Assembly: GCA_021292165.1 (NCBI GenBank)
Contig: CM037877.1
Location: 205,696,715-205,760,714 of the forward strand
Length of the DNA stretch: 64,000 nucleotides
DNA from: Shinisaurus crocodilurus
Taxonomy: Eukaryota > Chordata > Lepidosauria > Squamata > Shinisauridae
Direction of reading: 5' to 3'
Below are positions 14,707 through 22,014 of the stretch, one piece after another (position 1 is the stretch's first letter; the number at the start of each line of letters is the position of its first letter). The position numbers and the translations under genes were made by a program. A model generated the notes under the pieces. It saw only the letters and a program-made list of their open reading frames with translations, was not told the origin of the DNA and searched no databases.

Positions 14707-17700
14707 ATTTGATTTCTATGCCACCCCATAGCTGAGGCTCTCTGGGTGGTTTACAACAATTCATAAATTGTAATTATGTAATTCAATTGCTGTAAACTGT
14801 CCAGAGAGCTTCGGCTATTTGGCAGTATAAAAATGAAATAAATAAATAAATAAAAACAATAATATACAAATAACAATAAAAACATACAATATCATTACAA
14901 AAATTTAAAACCAAATTAAAAAACCCAGTTTAAAATGGCAAATATTGAACAAGTTAATAGACTAAGCTTATGGCTGACATAACCCCCCACCCCGCCCGTG
15001 TGCTATTTTGAGCTGTTAAATATTAAATTCTGTGGGGGTGGAGTGGGAGGGATCTCTTAATAGAGAATCCTGCTAAACTGTTAATGAAAATGATCTAGGG
15101 AGAACTCAGGTGTGGGCTGTGAAAGTAATGACATCCAAACTTGGGCTCAAGTGGACTGTGGGGCATAACCAAAAAATCTTGCTGCTTCCAAGGCCAAAAA
15201 CAGAAAAAGATTCTGATCCATGGATATAGCTCAGTACTAAAATGCATTACATGTGCAACCAACAAACTGACACAGGACAGAGTAAGACTGAAGGTGCAAC
15301 CAGCTATGTATCCACTACTGGATGTTCCCCAAAATCCCTCACACTGGTGACTCCATCCTACACTTCTCTTCCATCTTTACACAGCTAGAGATGACAGCAA
15401 ATATGGAATCAGCATAAATGCCACATCTCAACTTTAATGAGCCTTCATTTTGTTACCTTAGGATGTCTCTTCTGTGCATGGAACACTCTAACCTAGTTGT
15501 CCACAAGTACTCACCTTCATGAACCACCACCACTTTGATTTTGTTTGTAGAGACAATCTCCAGACCTTGAAGAAGCCCGAACCAATATATCCCCGAATCC
15601 TCAACTTGGAGATTTGGCATGAGTAAAGAAATGCAGTCATTTTTTGGACCCTCTAGCATGATTCTTTGGGTTGGTTGAGTAGTTAGATACTTCCATCCTG
15701 GTCCTTTAACGTCACATTCTTTAGGCTGTTTTTCTTTGCACCAGATCTTATCTCCTTGCAAATATTCATGAGCACAGAAAGTCTGTATTCTGAGGGACAT
15801 TCCTTGCTTTAGCATCACCTCTTCCAGCCTCTTTCTTGCCTCGCTTGGCCTTGCAAGGGAAGGATGTACAGACGTTGGAGGCGAATAAGTCTTACCGGGC
15901 ACAAAAGCACCTGGAAAAAGAACAGTAAAAATATGTGCAAATGCAATTATATACAATTGACAAACAAAACCATCATAACCTTTCAGGTAAATAGATTCTC
16001 CAAATCTGTGGTCACTAGGAGTTGAAACTGTGAGGCACAAAATGTTCTCCCAACCGAAATAGTGATGAATGTGCATTTAGTGTGACACGGGAGAGGATGA
16101 GCATCTCCAGAATATGGCTTTCAAGGGGCAGGGGGCAAAGTGAGCATCCAATGCACATCTGTTCCATGCAGTCCCCACACAATGCTGGTCCCTAGGAAGC
16201 TGCCCTATACCGAGTCAGACCACCGGTCCATCTAGCTCAGTATTGTCAACACTGATTGGCAGCGTCTCTCCAGGGTTTCAGGCAGGAGTCTTAGTTTCCT
16301 AGCCCTACCTGGAGATTGAACTTGGGACCTTCTGCATGCAAAGCAGGTGCTCCGCCACAGAGCTATAGTGCCTCAGCTGGCAGCAAACACAGGACTGACA
16401 TGGGCTGCACAGCCTGTACGGCAGAAGCTACATATGACAGGGATCCTACTTTGCTGGCTTCTTGTGCTTCTGGTACAGCCCTCTAAGCACAGAAAGCGGC
16501 AGTCCAGACACATTCTAAGTGTCACTTCCTTTTTTCAGTGTGTTTCAAATACGAGTAGCAGCAGGTAATTCTTGGAATGATCAGAGATCTACCTTGCTTT
16601 CCATTAGAAAATGAGAAGAAACCACGACTGATCCTGGAAGTAAAGAAAGGGATGGATGGATGGATGGATGGATGGATTGGCACTGTGCTATATAGCCACC
16701 TGCCACCAGGTCAGGCACATATAATGATAAATAGCAGAAATAAAGGATTCAGATCCTTGCCTTGAGGTCTAAGCACCTCCTCAGGGGATTGATGCCCGCC
16801 TATTCCTGCACTTTCTGGCAAAATATCCTAGAAACGTATTTGGCCACATGTATATACCATCTCATGCCAATAAAAATGCATTTAAATCAAATTTATTTGA
16901 CTTGATCTACTGCCTCCAATTCAATGCAGTTGAAATAATTGCTATCCTAGGTTTCCAGTTGGAAACTTCATAAACTGCTTTCCCTCTCTGCAGCACTGCA
17001 GCAGCCTCCCTTCCATCCACATTATAGACACTTTCTACCTCAGCCTTCATTGACATTACAATGTGAACAACTGAAATTAGGAAATGGGGTTTCATTTTTG
17101 GTTCATAAAACAAGGTGGTGGTGATGGCCAGTCTTATTCACAAAGGAACCATGATCTAGCTGTCATTCAACATCTAGCGCTGATTTTCCGAGTGGTGAGA
17201 ATTTTAGGGGTGCAGTGTTGACCTAAGTTTGGTCTTCTTTGGAGTGAGGTCATTGGAGGCTTATGGCATTTTGTAGTAATTTTGCTTATTTAGAAATATA
17301 CAGGTTCAGCATAGAGGACGGGGCACAGCTTAACATTCCAACAGACACGCCATAAATTTGCTGGTTTTCTAGGGGGACAGCCAGCATCCTAAGATGCTTC
17401 CAGAGCCAACTCAACTCTCTCACCCTCTCAGTTAATCTCCTTAACAAAAGGGATATCTGTTAACAATCGGTGAATCTCCCTAACGCAAGTGGTATCCTAT
17501 GCTAGACCAAGCCAAATAGTTTTGGACCTCTTAGAATCACAAGTTTGGAAGGGATCCCAAGAGATCATCCAGCTCAACTCACAAACTTATAACAGTACAA
17601 TCCTGCAATCCTGTACATAGTACAGTTACCCATTAAAGTAAATGGGACTTTCTTTTGAGTAGGCATGCATAGGATTGATCTGCAAATGACTGGGAACCTT

Positions 17701-17910
17701 GTTCCATCCTCTCTAGAAAAAAATGGGAACAAAATTGGCTCTTTGCAGTTACGAAAAGCAACAACTACATAAACAAAGAAGCAAAGTCTAAATACATCAT
17801 TTAATTGACCACTGTACCAGTGTGATCCATATTGATGACCATGAAAGGGCATCTCTCTGTGCCATACCTGTTAGCATCAGAATTAGCAGGAGACCTGAGA
17901 ATCCCTTCAT
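7510..17910 (-). CDS. TREML1-like inhibitory receptor with two tandem V domains (7 exons, 431 aa)
   Basis: A type I membrane receptor of the TREM/CD300 superfamily. Minus-strand exons are 17868-17910 (signal peptide), 15515-15910 (V1), 13530-13940 (V2), 11497-11545 (stalk), 10970-11073 (transmembrane), 9279-9334 (linker) and 7510-7746 (tail). Every junction has AG/GT, phases match (1,1,1,2,1,0), and the sum is 1296 bases with one stop. Residues 1-15 are the leader, 16-146 V1, 147-283 V2, 284-299 stalk and about 304-327 the membrane helix, which has no charged residue. The tail has Tyr372 (PAYAIL), Tyr387 (ITYVNM) and Tyr417 (VKYANI, a consensus ITIM), so inhibitory signalling through SHP phosphatases is likely. 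Its place next to TREM2 on the same strand, and the VWCK/IWCK motifs, point to TREML1. Both V domains lack the F-strand cysteine. Whether V1 and V2 share one mRNA is inferred: no second leader exon was found between them. V1-only or V2-only splice forms would also stay in frame. Confidence 0.82.
7866..8036 (+). mobile_element. 5S-rRNA-headed SINE with CR1-like tail
   Basis: GGAAAGCTAAGCAGGGTC and TTACTTGGATGGGAGACC match the internal promoter half of vertebrate 5S rRNA. The 3' half, GGACTCGATGGCCTTGTAGG through CCTTCCAACTCTATGAT, has the end expected of a CR1 LINE. It lies in the last intron of the TREML1-like gene. Confidence 0.85.
8192..8632. mobile_element. Probable non-autonomous DNA transposon copy
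   Basis: GAGCAATCCTATGGGGGC at the left faces CCGTAGGATGGC at the right. The interior is GC- and C-run-rich. Long open frames here (up to 178 codons) have low-complexity translations on both strands and are not credible genes. Confidence 0.45.
8637..10135. other. Intronic sequence without recognised features except exon 6
   Basis: AT-rich, mostly single-copy in appearance. Apart from the 56-bp exon at 9279-9334 I see no exon or repeat signature. Confidence 0.5.
9279..9334 (-). CDS. TREML1-like exon 6: cytoplasmic linker
   Basis: 56 bp encoding AADDLNFGDNPNCRVIALQ. The acceptor follows CTCTCTTCTTGATAG and the donor is ACAG|GTAAGA. It converts phase 1 to phase 0, exactly what is needed to join exons 5 and 7. 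It was recognised from phase and splice sites rather than homology, so it is less certain than the Ig exons. A second in-frame AG three bases in gives a one-residue alternative. Confidence 0.65.
10136..10969. other. Intronic sequence; CR1-type tail remnant at its left end
   Basis: GGCCCCTTCCAACTCTATGA at 10142-10161 is a tail fragment of the CR1/5S-SINE kind. The rest (10181-10960) is unrecognised. Its open frames on both strands have no family resemblance. Confidence 0.45.
10970..11073 (-). CDS. TREML1-like exon 5: transmembrane segment
   Basis: Acceptor TTGTTTCAG, donor AGAG|GTATGT, phases 2 to 1. It encodes VYQVVLVLGSIMVG followed by ITIIAALALVV, then MMNIKRKMR as a basic stop-transfer. 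There is no intramembrane Lys or Asp, so it is not built to recruit DAP12, unlike TREM2 next door. Confidence 0.82.
11497..11545 (-). CDS. TREML1-like exon 4: short stalk
   Basis: 49 bp entering in phase 1 and leaving in phase 2, with acceptor TTTTATTTTCAG and donor AAAG|GTACCA. It encodes QQNNSIVTAASENEQ. NNS is a potential N-glycosylation site. The TREM2 stalk exon at 28663-28711 has the same length and phases. Confidence 0.78.
12111..13460. mobile_element. Non-autonomous DNA transposon, 1.35 kb, with nested inserts
   Basis: Inverted ends: GGCCAGATCTACAC at 12112-12125 and its exact complement at 13445-13458. It carries a 5S-headed SINE (12780-12946) inside. Interior blocks such as CTCCTGCCCCC and GGCTCATTTACAGCTAGTT recur in the relative at 32201-32877. 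No transposase is visible. Confidence 0.7.
12780..12946 (-). mobile_element. 5S-rRNA-headed SINE with CR1-like tail, minus
   Basis: Full-length minus copy: ATCATAGAGTTGGAAGG tail at the left, GGTCTCCCATCCAAGTAAT in the middle, and TTAGCTTTCCACGCTCAG at the right. It is inserted inside the 12111-13460 transposon. Confidence 0.85.
13530..13940 (-). CDS. TREML1-like exon 3: V-type Ig domain V2, non-canonical cysteines
   Basis: 411 bp, phase 1-1, acceptor ATTCTCTTAG, donor AATG|GTGAGC. It resembles V1 (GWKYLTT, LQVEDSGIYWFG) but has five extra residues around PLNISG, which form an N-glycosylation site. Cysteines are Cys192 (B strand), Cys204 and Cys212 (C/C' pair) and Cys245 (E strand). Phe263 replaces the F-strand Cys. 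The pyrimidine tract upstream resembles that before V1, which indicates tandem exon duplication. Confidence 0.85.
13990..14370 (-). pseudogene. L2-like LINE, 3' end of the reverse transcriptase frame
   Basis: The minus translation contains ALVYRALKKL and RAFNIVAPTLRNSLPLQIR, matching the conserved C-terminal region of L2-clade proteins (compare RAFSVVAPQLWNKLP in the fuller copy at 39-41 kb). It is 5'-truncated and lies between the two V exons of the TREML1-like gene. Confidence 0.7.
14392..14568 (-). mobile_element. Degraded Sauria-type SINE
   Basis: GTCAGACCATTGGTCCATCT at the left and GAGTTTGAACCTGGGACT then ACTGAGCTATCAGCTC at the right correspond to the tail and tRNA-like head of the copy at 16191-16375, with more substitutions. 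Confidence 0.6.
14644..14706. repeat. (ATC)n microsatellite
   Basis: About 20 ATC units with one early interruption, at the border of an L2-type LINE tail. Confidence 0.95.
14707..15000 (-). mobile_element. L2-type LINE 3' tail with an inverted tail piece inside
   Basis: TATGCCACCCCATAGCTGAG is the minus tail motif. At 14781-14855 the same tail appears in plus orientation (GCTTCGGCTATTTGGCAG, then (AATA)n), after which A-rich 3' UTR of the minus copy resumes. Confidence 0.55.
15515..15910 (-). CDS. TREML1-like exon 2: V-type Ig domain V1, non-canonical cysteines
   Basis: 396 bp, phase 1-1, with a strong acceptor (CTTTTTCCAG) and donor GAAG|GTGAGT. After a proline-rich start (FVPGKTYSPPTS) comes a V fold. 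The B-strand Cys60 is in LRIQTFC, and the C/C' pair Cys72 (IWCK) and Cys80 is typical of TREM/CD300 receptors. The F strand reads EDSGIYWFG, with Phe125 where YWCG is expected. Cys107 (NDCISLL) lies at the start of the E strand. The domain is fully open and aligns with V2 over its whole length. Confidence 0.85.
16191..16375 (-). mobile_element. Sauria-type tRNA SINE, full-length, minus
   Basis: On the minus strand: head CTCTGTGGCGGAGCACCTGC with TTTGCATGCAGAAGGTCCC, B-box region AAGTTCAATCTCC, and tail ending GGCAGCTTCCT. It lies in the first intron of the TREML1-like gene. Confidence 0.8.
16376..17595. other. Intron 1 of the TREML1-like gene, unrecognised sequence
   Basis: Contains a (GGAT)n run at 16650-16677 and otherwise unremarkable sequence. 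No exon with usable splice sites and coding potential was seen. Confidence 0.5.
17596..17675. repeat. Short palindromic repeat (GCAATCC family)
   Basis: GCAATCCTGTACATAGTACA ... TAAATGGGACTTTC ... AGTAGGCATGCATAGGATTG: the two ends are inverted. Same family as 23728-23816 and 60124-60217. Confidence 0.65.
17868..17910 (-). CDS. TREML1-like exon 1: start codon and signal peptide
   Basis: ATG at 17908-17910 opens the leader MKGFSGLLLILMLT. The donor ACAG|GTATGG leaves phase 1, matching the V exons. The length, 43 bp, is identical to exon 1 of the adjacent TREM2, as expected for a shared ancestral gene plan. Confidence 0.82.
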
Positions 17911-18390
17911 CTTGTAGCTGAATATAGTTTAAAATGTAGAACAGTGCATGGGTCAATTTGCCCTTGCAGGAAGGAAGCAAATTCCCTTTGTCATTGACTG
18001 TCACTATATGTTCCAGATCAGCAGTGTTGGTTTGGAGCTGTGGGAAGATCCTCTAAATATGTTTAATTTTAGTGTTGATGAGTTGCCTAACTAGGATTGT
18101 GGGCAGTTGCTGTCCAGATGTGCCCCAAGAGACAAGGCACTAGGCTGAACAGTGACTGATAAGGCCAGTTTCTACTTATTACAACATCCCATCCTAGTAT
18201 GATCAGAGACTGTGCTGTGCTGTGCAGTGGCCTTGTGTGTGTGTGTATGTTTGGATGTAGGAGTTGTAGGGACAGAGCTCATTATTTAGAGACATTCCCT
18301 TCTATGGGGCACACATTTTATTTATTTATTTATTTGTACCCTGCCTTTCTATCAAAAAATGGCACTAAAGGCAGCTTACAGAACCAATGG

Positions 18391-18858
18391 AGGGAGCAAT
18401 CCTATGCCCCTAGACAGCATGGGTGGGATAGGATATTTTGTATTCTCTGATCTGAGGTTGGACATAGCACTCCACTCCAGCCTTCGAGGTGGGAATTGGA
18501 GCTCCAACCCCACCCCCCAGTCGCTGTTGGCATGGAAAGAACCACACCGGCTGCTCTCTGAGGTCAGGAACTCGACCTTGGAGAAGGGAAGAAGGGAGCA
18601 TTTCAGTAGGAAGGGAATGGAGGAGACTGGAGAGGCCAGGATATGAGTTATCCTGATGCCTCTGCAGCCTCCTTCCCTCCCTCTCCGAAGTGCCCCAGCT
18701 AGATGGGCAAAAAAGCTAATCTAGTGAAAGATGCAGAGCAGAAGGACGGGGAGGCGATGATCGCTTCCATCGCTCCTCCCACCCTGCATAGGATGCTTGT
18801 AAGCCTCCAAGTTAGGGGGCTTATGATCATCAAGGGCAAAACTCATGGGATTATACCC
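18391..18858. mobile_element. Non-autonomous DNA transposon, about 470 bp (copy 2)
   Basis: Starts AGGGAGCAATCCTATGCCC and parallels 2831-3271 along its length, including GCTGCTCTCTGAGGTCAGGA and TGCCCCAGCTAGATGGGC. Confidence 0.6.
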
Positions 18859-18865
18859 TAAAATT

Positions 18866-19094
18866 GATTAACATAACAATTACAGGAAAAAATATTATTA
18901 AAATCAGCACCCAGCTCACCATGTCCACTTACAGGTTAAAGGCCTTCTTAAATAAAGCAGCCTTTGCCTGTTGGTGGAAGGACATCAAAGAAGGAGCAAA
19001 CCTAGCCTCCCTTGGGAGGGAGTTCCATAGCCTGGGAGTGGCCACCAAAAAGTCCCTCTCTCAGGTTGGTAGATACAAGGTATCCTGGCGGTGC
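18866..19094 (-). mobile_element. L2-like LINE 3' end, minus
   Basis: The minus translation gives the typical end block of L2 proteins (residues around W.LPS.A..SL..EFHS in the opposite reading), with AAAGCAGCCTTTGCCTG and GGGAGGGAGTTCCATAGCC, the usual wording of these tails. The transposon remnant at 19095-19264 follows directly. Confidence 0.5.
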
Positions 19095-19264
19095 TCCAGC
19101 CTCCTTCCCTCCCCATAGATGGCCGAAATCAGCTGTCTAGCTGACTCACAGGACAGAAAGAGCAGGGAGGCGAAGATCGCCTCCGCACTCCTCCCGCCCC
19201 ACATAGGATGCCTGTAATCCTGCGAGTTCAGGGGGCTACGGGCATCCCCGTAGGATTGCGCCCT

Positions 19265-20122
19265 ACGTGGCTTTCCTTATGTTACTTTACTATGTAAAGA
19301 GGAAACGCGCAGTAGTCAAAATCTTCAGTGTGTAGCAAGCTCTCTAACTAGAGGAAACAAAAACATAGTTTGGCTCTGGAGCTTGTGATGAGTAGGAGTC
19401 ATAGGTTAGTGATGATATTGCTAAGAGTGAGGGAAGGATAAACCGCAACAAAGGCTCTCAGCTGATTTGTCCTATTTTTGTAGCATGCTGATGGTGCAAC
19501 AAGGAAATGAGCCTCTGTAATGTGAAATGAGGGCCTTATGTTTGGGCAGCAGGTCCAGTGAGCTATATCTTACCAAGTGGTCCTTTAGCACTCCATTTGG
19601 CCTGCCACATTCAATGGAAAGGTTTGGTTCTACAAACTTATGACAAAGAGCTCCAACTTCCCTGTGGGAAAGAACAGTTGGACTGCCCCCCCCCCCGACC
19701 CCAAGAGATGAGAGGGGAAACAGGGCCATTTACCAGTCCTGCTGACAGTCTACCTAATTTCCCCCCTCTTCCCTCCCCATCCCTTTTTCCTTGTGTGTCA
19801 TGTCTTTCTAGATTGTAAAGCTGTGGACAGGGACTGTCTTTTTTGCTGATTGATTGTAAACTGCTCCAGGAGCCTTCTTTGGCTGTAGAGCAGGATAAAA
19901 ATAGTTAAATAAGTATTTTTAAAAATATAAATATTCATTAAAAACAAACAAACAAACAAACTTTCCTAAGTTACCAGGGACATTTCTGCTTTTCTGGTAC
20001 CAGTCATTACTAAATCACCATCTCTGTTTTTGCCTTTTGGGGGTTCCTTATTAAAGTTTTTAAAGTATGTGGTGTTAGAGTAAGCATTTTTCAGAGTTCA
20101 TCTCCCTCCCCAGGTTCTCTAG
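19265..20122. other. Intergenic, nothing recognised
   Basis: Between the TREML1-like gene and TREM2. Contains a C-run near 19687 and A-rich runs around 19920-19960. No gene seen. Confidence 0.5.
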
Positions 20123-20505
20123 GGCAGCTTTTCCCAACCCTGCATCCCAAGATATTGTTAGACTATTTATTATTATTACATTTATATCCCACCTTTTTTC
20201 CTCTTACAAGGTACCCAAGGCGGGCTTACATGGTCCTCCTCCTCTCCATTTTTATCCTCACAACAACCCTGTGAGGTAGGTTAGGCTGAGAGTCTGTGAC
20301 TGGCCCAAAGTCACCCAGAGAGCTTCATAGCCAAGTGGGGACTTGAACCTGGATTTCCCTAGTTCCAGTCCAACACCCTCACCACTACACCACACTGGCT
20401 CTCAGTGACTACAACGCCTATCACTCCCAGCCAGCATGGCCAATGGTCAGGGATGATGGGAGATATAGTCCAACATTTGAGGACCCAAGGTTAGGAAAGG
20501 CTGCC
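20123..20505. mobile_element. Palindromic MITE split by a SINE
   Basis: GCTTTTCCCAACCCTGCATC at the left pairs with the GTTAGGAAAGGC end at the right. A tRNA SINE in minus orientation (20167-20404) interrupts it, with GACTA on both sides of the insert as a likely target duplication. Confidence 0.7.
20167..20404 (-). mobile_element. tRNA-derived SINE, minus, nested in a MITE
   Basis: (TTATTA) tail at the left, then TCACAACAACCCTGTGAGG, then head CACCACTACACCACACTGGC. Same family as 4680-4925. Confidence 0.8.
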
Positions 20506-21001
20506 TAAGCCACCACTTCTAGTGGCTGTGAGGGTGGCGAGCGGGAGAGGAGTGCCAAGCTAATCAGATGCGCAAAGCGTCCTGTCCGTCATTCATTGCC
20601 CTGAATTTCTGCATCTCTTTGCTGGAATTCCAGCTGTCATGCTGCTGTTAAAAGCAGAAGGTTCAAGAGATGGGAGGTGGCGGTGGAAAGAGGGCAACTA
20701 TCATTTTAAATCCACTGGATAATACAGGCTTTGCTCAGAGCATCTGCTATCCCAACCTCTGGCAGGGAAGTACACACCGCTAGGACACTTCTGCAAATTA
20801 ATAAAAACAAGCTTTGAAAGAGTTGATTAGGCTAGATTGGATTAGATTAAAATTGCAGATTAGCCTTTTCTTAAAAAAAGAAGAAGAAAAAGTCTGCTGC
20901 TTTTGGATTTTCAAACCACATAAGGATATCAGTTACTTTTCCTGTCAGAGTGATCATTACAAACCCAAAGACAGTGATACCCACATACTCCCCAGTTTCC
21001 T

Positions 21002-21046
21002 ACAATAGTGTATGTAAGGGAAGGCAGGCCTTACATACACTATTGT
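21002..21046. repeat. Perfect hairpin, 18-bp arms, 9-nt loop
   Basis: ACAATAGTGTATGTAAGG is followed nine bases later by its exact complement. It lies about 0.9 kb past the TREM2 stop and does not belong to any repeat family I can see elsewhere in the window. Confidence 0.8.
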
Positions 21047-21406
21047 TGTACTGAGGTTTAAAATTCACTCCAACTGCTTATTCACGTCATGGTGAGAGTT
21101 ATCCACAAAGGGTCATTGGCATGGGTCTAAATAGAACTCAGGGTGCTTCCACGGCAGCAGGCTACGGGTGCTGCTAATCGACAGATATTGTGCAGCATTT
21201 CTATCTTTCCCTTCATGGAATTTTCTTGTGATAGGAAAAAAGACAAAAGGAGAGGCGGGAAGGCACAGGGGGGTTACAAGTAGAATATGGCATCATCTGG
21301 ACCCCCTGTAAAATTCTATGCATGAGGCAAGGAGATTGCACAATAAAAGCACCCACAGTCAGTATACCCAGGAAGGAACAATTAACTGATCATAATGAAG
21401 TTCATC

Positions 21407-21421
21407 TTTATTATCTTTATT
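21407..21421 (-). terminator. Two AATAAA polyA signals downstream of TREM2
   Basis: Minus-strand AATAAA at 21416-21421 and 21407-21412, about 535 bases past the proposed stop. This suits a half-kilobase 3' UTR. Confidence 0.5.
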
Positions 21422-21952
21422 TTGAAATCTTGTAATTATGTACATTTCATTACAACCTTTGATGTATTTGTCTGCATAATTCTTCTTAAGCACACTTTGC
21501 TGTGAGAAAGAGAGGCCACATTTTTTTAAAATAGATTTTCCCCAAGATACTGTATAGTTGAAAGTGCTTCTGCATGGAGCAACCATTTGATGCTCTCTAT
21601 AGCAAAGTAGTTTTCATTAGTCGAGCTGGCAAAGTCTGGCTTTGCAATTGGAACCATAGCAGCCTTTGCGTTGGGCATAGGGCACAGGATAAAGCAAGCA
21701 GGTCTTTCTCATCCTGTCTGTTGGAGACACTTCTACGCACCTATCTGTGAATTCTTACTTGTTCTTCTCCTTCCTTCCATCACATCCCGTTATGACCACC
21801 ATTTCCTGTTATGCTGGAAGCAGGAATAGGCATATGAGTTATACAATGAAATGATGCAGGGAGACAAAGAAATAAAACCCCTGGTCACCACTGCCACATA
21901 AGGTTCTCTTTAGCAATATATGCTAGCATACCACGGAGAAAAGCTTGAAAAA

Positions 21953-22014
21953 TTAAACAGCAATGTATCCTATCAGCTCAGGAACAAAAGGCGACACTTC
22001 CCCAAATGTATCAT
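21953..22014 (-). CDS. TREM2: TREM2 exon 5 (candidate): C-terminal residues and stop
   Basis: Acceptor AAGTTCTTCAG. Phase-1 entry reads DDTFGEVSPFVPELIGYIAV and then TAA at 21953-21955. It was chosen because it is the first minus-strand acceptor after exon 4 that I found giving a short in-frame end. Mammalian TREM2 also ends in a very short last coding exon. Sequence similarity to that end is weak. Confidence 0.55.

Noticed and set aside
14000..15500. A second leader exon that would make V2 a separate gene
   Set aside because: I found no minus-strand ATG followed by a hydrophobic stretch and a phase-1 GT donor between the V exons. The interval is L2, SINE and microsatellite sequence.
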